Source: an uncultured Lachnospiraceae bacterium | Lineage (GTDB): Bacteria; Bacillota; Clostridia; Lachnospirales; Lachnospiraceae | NCBI GenBank assembly: GCA_902796375.1 | Contig: CADBOW010000073.1 | Coordinates: 1 to 6,891 of the forward strand | Reading direction: 5' to 3' | Length of the DNA: 6,891 nt | Shown here: piece by piece, positions 1-5,693 of the stretch | How positions within the stretch are numbered: the stretch's first letter is position 1 | Layout: each line of letters opens with the position of its first letter | Made by a program: the position numbers and the translations under genes | The notes under the pieces: model-generated | What the model was told of the DNA's origin: nothing | Databases searched by the model: none | What the model saw: the letters and a program-made list of their open reading frames with translations, nothing else

Positions 1-29
1 CGCCTCTTCAGCCACTTGAGTACATCTCC
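1..29 (-). tRNA. tRNA-Ser, 5' end only (cut by window edge)
   Basis: Read on the minus strand from position 29, the sequence begins GGAGATG (5' strand of the acceptor stem), then TA, then a D-arm with a 3-bp CTC/GAG stem around AAGTGGCTGAA, then GCG. The 3-bp D stem and the CTCAAGTGGCTGAAGAGGC string are typical of bacterial serine tRNAs, which have a long variable arm. The anticodon, variable arm, T arm and acceptor 3' strand lie outside the window, so the isoacceptor cannot be named. A near-consensus promoter lies upstream on the same strand (111-139), with a leader of about 75 nt. A leucine tRNA is the main alternative class II tRNA, but the D-arm wording fits serine better. Confidence 0.8.
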
Positions 30-50
30 AGTGCCTGAATCCCTCACCAA

Positions 51-77
51 GGTTTCGCATGTCACGAAACCAGTGAC
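51..77. repeat. Two overlapping, mutually exclusive inverted repeats
   Basis: GGTTTCG (51-57) is perfectly complementary to CGAAACC (65-71) across 7 bases. GTCAC (61-65) is perfectly complementary to GTGAC (73-77) across 7 bases. The two share bases, so as RNA only one could form at a time. They lie inside the tRNA-Ser leader on the minus strand and just upstream of the plus-strand -35 candidate. They could be a leader structure or an operator, and the sequence does not decide between these. Confidence 0.5.
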
Positions 78-85
78 TTCATCAG

Positions 86-115
86 TTAACGTTTATTAAA
101 ACGCTTATCTATAAT
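86..115 (+). promoter_or_regulatory. Candidate promoter for the membrane-protein gene at 178
   Basis: The plus strand has a perfect -10 TATAAT (110-115) and a weak -35 TTAACG (86-91, four of six) at 18-base spacing. The predicted start near 122 leaves a leader of about 55 nt before the ATG at 178. The -10 occupies the same bases as the minus-strand -10 of the tRNA promoter, so part of the match may simply reflect the near-palindromic TATAATA. Confidence 0.45.
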
Positions 116-139
116 AGCAAATACCACCCCAACTGTCAA
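111..139 (-). promoter_or_regulatory. Sigma-A-type promoter for the tRNA-Ser gene
   Basis: On the minus strand there is a perfect -35 TTGACA (139-134), a 17-base spacer and a -10 TATTAT (116-111, five of six consensus bases). The bases just before the -10 read TGC, giving an extended -10 (TGN). Transcription would start near 104, about 75 nt before the tRNA 5' end. Such strength is usual for a stable-RNA promoter. It faces away from the membrane-protein gene at 178. Confidence 0.8.
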
Positions 140-164
140 GTATCACTTTATCAGCGGGGGGGGA

Positions 165-170
165 AGGGAG
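165..170 (+). promoter_or_regulatory. Ribosome binding site of the 178 gene, next to a G8 run
   Basis: AGGGAG lies 7 bases upstream of the ATG at 178 and supports that start. It directly follows a run of eight G (156-163) plus AA, so the Shine-Dalgarno region is unusually G-rich and could pair in more than one register. Confidence 0.6.
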
Positions 171-177
171 AAACCAA

Positions 178-1278
178 ATGAACGACAGTGTTACCGTGAA
201 GAAGAATCGACGGCATCCGGCATTTTTCATTGTGTTTTTTATCGCCGGAGCTTCATTATATTTTGTATCCACGGAGGTTACCAAAAAATACCTTCTGGCC
301 AGATCGCTGGATGATATCACCACATGGGGCAGGATCGGTTATTTCACTCTGTGTTTTGTAATGTATCTGGTTACGATCGTGATGATCAGCTATGCGATCA
401 CCGAGCTCAGTCTCTGGATCCTGGACCATGACCGCTATGTGGTGATCCGGAAGAGAGCACTGGAGAACAGTGAGGCCATGCGGATCCACGAAGAATACCG
501 GAAGAAGGTACGCAGGATCTCCATTATAAACGAGGCGATCACCTATATTTTGCTGGTTACTCTGATGATGCTCTATATTCTGAAGGGTGGAAGCTGGTCT
601 CAGTTTTTTATCCTGGTCTGGATCCTGTGCTTCATCCTTGCCCTGAATCCCATCAGCAGCAGCCTTCGACGGAAGGAAGAGGCAAAACGGCGAAAGATCC
701 TGCTGGAGGACTGCGACCCGCTGCTTTCCTATGATGTGTACGAGCTGTATCGTATGGAGGTACTGGCGAAGCCCCTTCGGAATCAGACCCTGTTTTATCA
801 GGCGATCGCCAGTTATTATCTGGGAGACTATGAGGAAATGGAACGGAAGCTGACGGGGATCGCCGGGGTCCGAATGCCGCAGATTCAGGGTGGCCGGATC
901 CTGCTGCTGGGACTGGCGGCTCTGGATCAGGGACGACAGGACCTGTTTCAGAAATATTCACAGGAGCTGTACCAGCTGGAATCGGCACCCAGGCAGCTGG
1001 AGGTAACACGGAAATACTATCAGCAGATCCGAAGAGACTGGCAGGGAAGGATCGATCTGTCCGGGCCGGATCCCTCCAGGGCCCTCCCCTATGTGCAGAA
1101 GGAGCTGGAGACGGGAAAGCATCCGCTGTTCTGGATGGACAGCACCTACCAGCTGGCCTGGATCCAGTTATCCCAGGAGGAGAAGGAACGCGCGAAGGAG
1201 AACCTGCTGCTGGTGGTGGAGCGCGCAGGAACGATGGCGATCCGGGAAAAGGCAAAAAAACTGTTAGATGTTGTGTGA
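178..1278 (+). CDS. Four-helix membrane protein with TPR-like cytoplasmic C-terminus
   Basis: This is a 366-residue protein of unknown function that I cannot place in a named family. Four hydrophobic segments are visible at about 14-31, 53-82, 117-135 and 141-158. Positive charge before the first segment (KKNRRH), between the second and third (about 86-113) and after the fourth (RRKEEAKRRK) puts both ends and the middle loop in the cytoplasm. Residues from about 180 to the end are predicted helical, with TPR-like pieces such as YQAIASYYLGDYEE and a final helix pair around YQLAWIQLSQEEKERAKENL, suggesting a protein-binding scaffold. No catalytic motif is seen. The ATG at 178 has AGGGAG 7 bases upstream. 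The gene lies 139 bases before the LTA-synthase-family gene on the same strand with no terminator between, so the two may share a transcript and act together at the envelope. That link is inferred from position only. Confidence 0.85.
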   Translation: MNDSVTVKKNRRHPAFFIVFFIAGASLYFVSTEVTKKYLLARSLDDITTWGRIGYFTLCFVMYLVTIVMISYAITELSLWILDHDRYVVIRKRALENSEAMRIHEEYRKKVRRISIINEAITYILLVTLMMLYILKGGSWSQFFILVWILCFILALNPISSSLRRKEEAKRRKILLEDCDPLLSYDVYELYRMEVLAKPLRNQTLFYQAIASYYLGDYEEMERKLTGIAGVRMPQIQGGRILLLGLAALDQGRQDLFQKYSQELYQLESAPRQLEVTRKYYQQIRRDWQGRIDLSGPDPSRALPYVQKELETGKHPLFWMDSTYQLAWIQLSQEEKERAKENLLLVVERAGTMAIREKAKKLLDVV

Positions 1279-1331
1279 AATGCATTGCAAAACAACAAAA
1301 TATAGTGTAAACTGAAATGGTTATAGTGCCC

Positions 1332-1385
1332 GAACTGTACCGTTCAGCAAAGAACAAGAGAAATTACATGATTCCAGTACGGTTC
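1332..1385 (+). repeat. Inverted repeat in the leader of the LTA-synthase-family gene
   Basis: GAACTGTAC (1332-1340) and GTACGGTTC (1377-1385) can pair over nine positions, with one U-G wobble in RNA, around a 36-base loop. The first arm also lies in an imperfect local palindrome, GAACTGTACCGTTC (1332-1345). GTACCGTTCA (1337-1346) and GTACGGTTCA (1377-1386) form a 9-of-10 direct repeat exactly 40 bases apart. The spacing suits either a folded leader or paired protein-binding sites. No T-run follows, so it is not a terminator. Confidence 0.35.
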
Positions 1386-1403
1386 AAATCATAAAATACC
1401 ATT

Positions 1404-1409
1404 GGAGAG
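1404..1409 (+). promoter_or_regulatory. Ribosome binding site that fixes the start at 1418
   Basis: GGAGAG at 1404-1409 is 8 bases upstream of the ATG at 1418, an ideal distance. The alternative in-frame GTG at 1409 overlaps this site and has no other Shine-Dalgarno sequence, so the ATG is preferred and the protein is three residues shorter than the longest reading frame. Confidence 0.8.
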
Positions 1410-1417
1410 TGAAAAGA

Positions 1418-4288
1418 ATGGGTGCAGAATTAAGAAAATATGATGACTATCCGGAAGAGGATCTGGACTTCATCCGTGAGATGGAGGAAGAAGAGGAAGA
1501 GATCCTGGCCGGACATCGACGGGACAACCGCTATGTAACCAGGGAAATGGTTCCCGAACTTCGTGCATTGCGGGAAGCCTCGGCTTTGGATCCGCGGTCC
1601 TACGGAAATGCCGACCGACAGCGTGGGTCCGCAAAGGGCGAAGGAGAGGGTCAGATCTCTCTGCCACGGACCAGAAAGACCGTGGTGGCAGAAGCGCGCC
1701 CGGCACGTACGCGAAGGCCGGAACGCTCCGATTCCGTACAGAGAACCCCGCAGAGAGCTTCTCAGAGGGCTTCTCAGGAAGAGAGGCCGCGACGTTCTAC
1801 TGTTCGTGCATCGGCGGAAGAAGGCGGTTCCGGAACGAGAAGACCTGCGACCGGAGGTGGTCGGGGTGGAAAGAAGACCCTGTCTCAGAAGTTTGAAACC
1901 GGCTTCCAGAATAACAAAAAGATCTTCTTCCTGATCTCAAGAGCGCTGATCCCGTTCATTTTCTTCTACTATGAAGTGATCTTCAACCTTACCACGGTTC
2001 GGGATTTCTTCGGAATGCATGCCATCTTCATCCTGCTCTTCTCCGTATTCTACGGAATGCTTGGATCGCTGGTTTCATCCATTGCCAAGAGCAGGAAGGT
2101 GAATATGATCGTGAAGGCGGTTGTGATCTTCATTCCGGTCATTCCGTTCCTGATCGAGTATTTCGTATATCTGCAGTTTAAGGTCTTCTACGATCTGAAT
2201 ACCGTGCTTCATGGTGCAGCGGATGCAGCCGGCGGCTTCCAGGCCGATATTTTCCGACTGATCACATCCTTCCAGGGTATTACGCATATTATCCTGTACC
2301 TGCTTCCTACGGTGGCATTCCTGATCTTCGAGCTGAAGATCGACAAGAAGCACCTGCTTTCGCTGAAAACCGGCTGGCGCCGGAAGGTTAAGATGGCGAT
2401 CGTGGCTTTTGGATGCTATCTTGTGGCATTGCTTCTGATCTTCTGTATCAAGACCTATCGCCAGGTATATACAAACCAGTATTACTTCGAAAGTGCCGTA
2501 ACCGACTTCGGTTTTATGACCGGTATTCGGAAGGAAGTATGGCGGAAGATGACCAATGCGGATTCGAAACGTTCCTTTGAGGTGGCTTCCGGAGACAAGG
2601 ATGTGACCGAGGAGACGGATCCCTCAGCGACCTCAGCCAAGACGCCGTCCTCAGAAGGAGCATCCTCTACGCAGGTAGCTACCACGGAGGCAAAGAAGAC
2701 CTACGGACCGAACCGGCTGCCAATCTCCTTCTCAGAGCTGGCCGAGAAGGATGAAGGTCAGTATGCGGATCTGGATTCCTATGTGGGATCTCTGAATGCT
2801 TCGATGGAAAATGAGTATACGGGAATCTTCAAGGGTAAGAACCTGATCTTCCTTTCCTGCGAGGCCTTCAGCGGAGATATCATAGATCCGAAGATGACAC
2901 CGACGCTGTACCGTCTGGCAACCAAGGGTATCAACTTCAATGACTATATCGTTCAGGCTACGGCAGGTACCACCGGCGGTGAGTATGAGAACATTTTCGG
3001 TATGCTTCCTACCATGGGCGGTCAGTCCCTGAAGCAGACGGCAACCTATAATAACTACTTCACCATAGGAAGTCAGCTGGATCGACTCGGCTACTATGGT
3101 AAGACCTATCACAACAATGAATATACCTACTACAGTCGCGATAAGACCCATATCAACCTGGGTTACTGCGACGGTTACGAGGGTTACGGAAACGGTGCCG
3201 AGGAGTATATCTCCGGTGGATGGCCGGAAAGTGACCTGGAAATGATGCAGGGTACACTCCCGCAGTACATCAACAAGCAGCCCTTCAACATTTACTACAT
3301 GACGGTCAGCGGACACGGAATCTACGGACAGAATGAGAACGGAATGTCCAGAAAGCATTGGGATCGGGTAGCAAATCTGCCTTATTCCGAGCCGGTCAAG
3401 GGATATATCGCAGCAAACCTCGAGCTTGAGGATGCAATGACCTACCTGGTGGACAATCTGGAGAAGGCCGGAATCGCGGATGATACCGTAATCGTAATGT
3501 CAGCGGATCATTTCCCGTATGGTCTGGATAATGATGCAGCGCTGGGCGAGATGCCGTATCTGTCAGAGCTGTATGGCTACGATGTAACAAACTATATGCA
3601 GAGAGACCACAACCGTCTGATCATCTGGAGCGGATGCCTGGAGAAGATGGATCCGATCGTTGTAGATGCGCCGGCAAGCTCCATCGATATCCTGCCGACA
3701 CTGTCCAACCTGTTCGGAACAGAGTGGGATTCCCGTCTCCTTCCGGGACGAGATGTATTCTCGAATGCACAGCCGATCTCATTCAACATGAATTACGACT
3801 GGAAGACGGATAAGGGCCAGTACATCGGCGGTGAGTTTACGCCGTACAGTGCAGCCGAGAAGCTTCCGGACACCTATGTGGATGACATGTGTGCATTGGT
3901 TCGAAACAAGATCAACTATTGCTACGGTGTACTGGAAACGGATTATTTCGGACATTTGTATAATCTGGGTGTATTCCCTGAGGTTAAGAAGGAATACGAT
4001 TATACAAAGAATAAGAATATGAAACCGTACACGACAACGGCGGAAAAGGAATCCGCAGGGAAGAAGGATGATACATCCGACGGAACGGACGATGGAACCG
4101 GAACGGACGATGGAACCGGAACGGACGATGGAACCGGAACCGATGACGGAACCGGAACCGACGGCGGAACCGGAACCGATGGCGGAACCGGAACCGATGG
4201 CGGAGCCGGAGCGGACGACGGAGCCGGCGCAGATGACGGAGCGAGTGCAGGAGATGATGCAGCCGCGGACGATGCAGCCGATTATTGA
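1418..4288 (+). CDS. LTA synthase family protein (sulfatase fold), extended, with Asp/Gly/Thr repeat tail
   Basis: This is a 956-residue relative of LtaS, the membrane enzyme that polymerises phosphoglycerol from phosphatidylglycerol onto a glycolipid outside the cell. Residues 1-168 are a charged cytoplasmic region: an acidic stretch (EEEEEE near 23-28), then an Arg/Ser-rich part. Five membrane helices follow at about 169-191, 201-222, 229-252, 286-304 and 325-344, as in LtaS. A Ser/Thr/Ala-rich linker (about 382-430) leads to the extracellular sulfatase-type domain. Its landmarks match known LtaS sites: Glu482 in FLSCEAF (metal), Thr518 in AGTTGGE (the nucleophile position), Arg574 in YYSRD, His633 in TVSGHG, and Asp697-His698 in SADHF (metal). 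All key residues are present, so it should be active. The tail from about 888 is Asp/Gly/Thr repeats. Typical LtaS proteins have roughly 600-700 residues, so both ends are extended. The exact polymer is unknown, since Clostridia make varied lipoteichoic acids. It could equally be a phosphoglycerol transferase acting on another glycan. Confidence 0.93.
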   Translation: MGAELRKYDDYPEEDLDFIREMEEEEEEILAGHRRDNRYVTREMVPELRALREASALDPRSYGNADRQRGSAKGEGEGQISLPRTRKTVVAEARPARTRRPERSDSVQRTPQRASQRASQEERPRRSTVRASAEEGGSGTRRPATGGGRGGKKTLSQKFETGFQNNKKIFFLISRALIPFIFFYYEVIFNLTTVRDFFGMHAIFILLFSVFYGMLGSLVSSIAKSRKVNMIVKAVVIFIPVIPFLIEYFVYLQFKVFYDLNTVLHGAADAAGGFQADIFRLITSFQGITHIILYLLPTVAFLIFELKIDKKHLLSLKTGWRRKVKMAIVAFGCYLVALLLIFCIKTYRQVYTNQYYFESAVTDFGFMTGIRKEVWRKMTNADSKRSFEVASGDKDVTEETDPSATSAKTPSSEGASSTQVATTEAKKTYGPNRLPISFSELAEKDEGQYADLDSYVGSLNASMENEYTGIFKGKNLIFLSCEAFSGDIIDPKMTPTLYRLATKGINFNDYIVQATAGTTGGEYENIFGMLPTMGGQSLKQTATYNNYFTIGSQLDRLGYYGKTYHNNEYTYYSRDKTHINLGYCDGYEGYGNGAEEYISGGWPESDLEMMQGTLPQYINKQPFNIYYMTVSGHGIYGQNENGMSRKHWDRVANLPYSEPVKGYIAANLELEDAMTYLVDNLEKAGIADDTVIVMSADHFPYGLDNDAALGEMPYLSELYGYDVTNYMQRDHNRLIIWSGCLEKMDPIVVDAPASSIDILPTLSNLFGTEWDSRLLPGRDVFSNAQPISFNMNYDWKTDKGQYIGGEFTPYSAAEKLPDTYVDDMCALVRNKINYCYGVLETDYFGHLYNLGVFPEVKKEYDYTKNKNMKPYTTTAEKESAGKKDDTSDGTDDGTGTDDGTGTDDGTGTDDGTGTDGGTGTDGGTGTDGGAGADDGAGADDGASAGDDAAADDAADY
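4088..4249 (+). repeat. 18-bp tandem repeat coding for the Asp/Gly/Thr tail
   Basis: Nine 18-base units encode six-residue blocks of the type Asp-Asp-Gly-Thr-Gly-Thr. The first two units are identical in DNA and the third differs by one base. Later units drift to Asp-Gly-Gly-Thr-Gly-Thr and then Ala-containing versions. The gradient suggests recent expansion at the 5' side. The tail is extracellular by topology, strongly acidic, and has no LPxTG sorting signal or closing membrane helix. Confidence 0.9.
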
Positions 4289-4306
4289 TGGATGATCTTT
4301 GAAATC

Positions 4307-4338
4307 AAAAAATACCCCGCAGCCTGTGCTGCGGGGTA
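4307..4338 (-). terminator. Intrinsic terminator, probably bidirectional
   Basis: TACCCCGCAGC (4313-4323) and GCTGCGGGGTA (4328-4338) form a perfect 11-bp stem with a CTGT loop. Read on the minus strand the stem is followed by six T (4312-4307), a textbook terminator for the gene that ends at 4475. On the plus strand it lies 24 bases after the LTA-synthase stop but is followed only by CTGTTATTGT, a weaker U-tract, so it may serve both convergent genes with different efficiency. Confidence 0.9.
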
Positions 4339-4474
4339 CTGTTATTGTGCGGGATATGGCCGGCAAGCAGAATTCTGCAGGTCGGTGGACGCTGCGTTAA
4401 GCAACGAACCCACCAAGCCGGGAGGCGCGACCGTACTTGCAAGGTCATTTGGTGCGGGTACCGAATCGGAAGAA
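4339..4474. other. Gap between the minus-strand stop and the terminator
   Basis: These 136 bases are the presumed 3' untranslated part of the minus-strand gene. They contain a perfect 12-bp palindrome, GCAGAATTCTGC (4367-4378), and a longer imperfect hairpin (GGTGG 4384-4388 with CCACC 4410-4414, inner CGCTGC/GCAACG). One minus-strand frame is open across the gap and ends with TAA at 4344-4342, three bases before the terminator stem. No known RNA family is recognised. Confidence 0.5.
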
Positions 4475-5584
4475 TTACCGGTCGGAACCGGAACCCGAAG
4501 TATTGCCATAAGGGCTGTCGAAATAAGAGTCAATGGATGTATCCGGGTAGGAATCCGGCAGATCCGTGGGCGCTGTTTGTGTGGGAACCTCGGGATTCAT
4601 GGCCGGGGCCTGAGGAATCTCGCTGTTCATGGCCGGGGCCTGAGGAATCTCGCTGCTCATGGTCGGGGCCTGGGGAGTCTCAGCATTCATAGCCGGGGCC
4701 GTAGGATACTCAGGATTCATAGCCGTAGCCTGAGAAAACTCAGGATTCATTACGGTCGCCTGGGGGATCTCAGCATTCATAGCCGGGGCCTGAGGAATCT
4801 CGGTATTCATGGCCGGATTCGGAGAGGCACCGGGCTGCAGGTAGGGGTTCGACTGTGCGGCTGACGGATTCAGGAAGGGGTTCAGAGCCGGATCGGATGC
4901 ATTTTCACGGGCAATGTTCTGAAGATTGGACAGCTGCTTCAGTCTCTTTCTGGAGAAGATCGCTCCGATGATCAGCAATATGAAAAGTCCGACGATCATC
5001 AGCAGTATCAGGATTTTGGAAAAACGGGTCTGTGTCGCATCGAAGGTCAGGTAATAAATATTCGTTGTATTGGTACTGTCGAGTCCTGCTGTGGACAGAG
5101 CCTGTTTGTAGTAATCCTCGATCTCGTGGTTCATGGAGCTGATACAGCCGGAGAGCCGCAGAGTCTCCGTCGGGGGAGTGGTTGTCTCACCGGAGAGGAA
5201 ACTCCAGGTCGGATTGATCAGGGCATCCAGCTTCTCGATATCACTTTTACTCTTGATCATCAGAGGCATGGCTGAACCGTTATCCAGAATGATCAGGTAA
5301 TGCTGGTCGGTACCGATGGGAATAAAGCCGTTGATCTTATGCTTGGTTTCGGCGAAGTTGCCGAGTACAAAGCGAACATCCAGAGTGACATAATCACCTT
5401 TTTCGAGGGGCGCTCCGTCTGCAAGTATTTCATTCATGTTCTTGGTTTTACCCAGAAACATGTAGCTTCCTTCCAGAATAATGTAGCCGGCGGCGAAGGC
5501 CGCAACCAGAACGGCCAGTACAATACAGAGGATGAAGCCGGTCTTTTGCTGGGATTTGGTTTTGACAGTTGTAACTTGTGCCAT
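4475..5584 (-). CDS. Two-helix membrane protein with extracellular domain and Pro/Ala/Met repeat tail
   Basis: This is a 369-residue protein of unknown function. Residues 1-15 are basic, helix 1 spans about 16-37 and helix 2 about 189-210 (followed by SRKRLKQ). This puts residues 38-188 outside the cell and the long C-terminus inside. The outer part has a beta-rich look (GDYVTLDVRFVLGNFAET, then HYLIILDNGSAMPLMI), a layout I associate with uncharacterised Lachnospiraceae membrane proteins (possibly DUF6709-like; from memory, not verified). No catalytic motif is seen. From 232 the protein is rich in Asn, Pro and Ala (NPFLNPSAAQSNPYLQPG). Eight ten-residue repeats of the type AMNxEIPQAP follow at 258-337, then an Asp/Ser/Tyr-rich end. 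Such a tail suggests a flexible cytoplasmic binding region. AAAGGAG sits 6 bases before the ATG and a strong promoter lies upstream. The stop is 137 bases short of the terminator, and another frame stays open to it, so the C-terminus may be shifted. Confidence 0.88.
   Translation of the reverse strand: MAQVTTVKTKSQQKTGFILCIVLAVLVAAFAAGYIILEGSYMFLGKTKNMNEILADGAPLEKGDYVTLDVRFVLGNFAETKHKINGFIPIGTDQHYLIILDNGSAMPLMIKSKSDIEKLDALINPTWSFLSGETTTPPTETLRLSGCISSMNHEIEDYYKQALSTAGLDSTNTTNIYYLTFDATQTRFSKILILLMIVGLFILLIIGAIFSRKRLKQLSNLQNIARENASDPALNPFLNPSAAQSNPYLQPGASPNPAMNTEIPQAPAMNAEIPQATVMNPEFSQATAMNPEYPTAPAMNAETPQAPTMSSEIPQAPAMNSEIPQAPAMNPEVPTQTAPTDLPDSYPDTSIDSYFDSPYGNTSGSGSDR
4574..4813 (-). repeat. 30-bp tandem repeat coding for the AMNxEIPQAP tail
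   Basis: Eight head-to-tail 30-base units encode ten-residue blocks with consensus Ala-Met-Asn-x-Glu-Ile-Pro-Gln-Ala-Pro. Met is kept in all eight units and Glu at the fifth position is also invariant. Asn becomes Ser in one unit. Units remain similar at DNA level (the string GCCGGGGCCTGAGGAATCTC recurs on the plus strand), which points to recent duplication. Copy number may vary between strains. Confidence 0.92.
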
Positions 5585-5590
5585 GGGATA

Positions 5591-5597
5591 CTCCTTT
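5591..5597 (-). promoter_or_regulatory. Ribosome binding site of the minus-strand membrane gene
   Basis: AAAGGAG on the minus strand (5597-5591) is 6 bases upstream of the ATG at 5584-5582 and supports that start. Confidence 0.85.
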
Positions 5598-5601
5598 CAG
5601 A

Positions 5602-5625
5602 TTGTTGGGCGTTCCGCCCGAACAA
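5602..5625 (-). promoter_or_regulatory. Hairpin at the predicted 5' end of the minus-strand mRNA
   Basis: TTGTTGGGCG (5602-5611) pairs with CGCCC-G-AACAA (5615-5625), ten base pairs with one bulged base and a 3-base loop. With transcription starting near 5629, the mRNA would begin within a few bases of this hairpin, followed by the ribosome binding site. Such 5' stems can protect a transcript from decay. No T-run follows on either strand, so it is not a terminator. Confidence 0.55.
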
Positions 5626-5635
5626 CACAAGATGT

Positions 5636-5664
5636 ATTATATAAAAGGATATAGGAAAAGGCAA
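5636..5664 (-). promoter_or_regulatory. Sigma-A-type promoter of the minus-strand membrane gene
   Basis: On the minus strand there is a -35 TTGCCT (5664-5659, four of six), a 17-base spacer and a perfect -10 TATAAT (5641-5636). The start is predicted near 5629, giving a leader of about 45 nt. This lies within the region upstream of the divergent decarboxylase gene, for which I see no comparably clear plus-strand promoter. Confidence 0.75.
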
Positions 5665-5681
5665 ATGTAAATTAATGAAAC

Positions 5682-5687
5682 AGGAGG
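5682..5687 (+). promoter_or_regulatory. Ribosome binding site of the decarboxylase gene
   Basis: A full-consensus AGGAGG lies 6 bases upstream of the ATG at 5694 and fixes that start. Confidence 0.9.
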
Positions 5688-5693
5688 AATGCT

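Noticed and set aside
51..95. Hammerhead-ribozyme-like core on the minus strand (CTGATGA, then a stem, then CGAAAC)
   Set aside because: The stem between the two core pieces does not close correctly next to them, no stems I and III with a cleavage site are found, and a stronger hairpin uses the CGAAACC bases.
653..1357. 234-codon minus-strand open frame rich in Pro, Ser and Arg
   Set aside because: It lies opposite the membrane-protein gene, has shadow-like composition and no supported start.
4068..4295. Plus-strand open frame with Met-Glu-Pro-Glu repeats
   Set aside because: It is an alternative frame of the same 18-bp repeat inside the LTA-synthase gene, without its own ribosome binding site.
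3779..4366. Minus-strand open frame with Gly-Ser repeats opposite the LTA-synthase tail
   Set aside because: It arises from the 18-bp repeat read in antisense, overlaps a gene with intact catalytic motifs and crosses the terminator.
4360..4440. Possible structured RNA or cobalamin-riboswitch-like motif (AAGCCGGGAGGC)
   Set aside because: Only a short resemblance to the B12 box; the other conserved elements are missing, and the nearby stems have mismatches on one strand or the other with no consistent fold.
4292..4864. 190-codon plus-strand open frame with His/Arg/Gly repeats
   Set aside because: It is the antisense reading of the 30-bp repeats of the minus-strand gene, starts beside the terminator and lacks a ribosome binding site.
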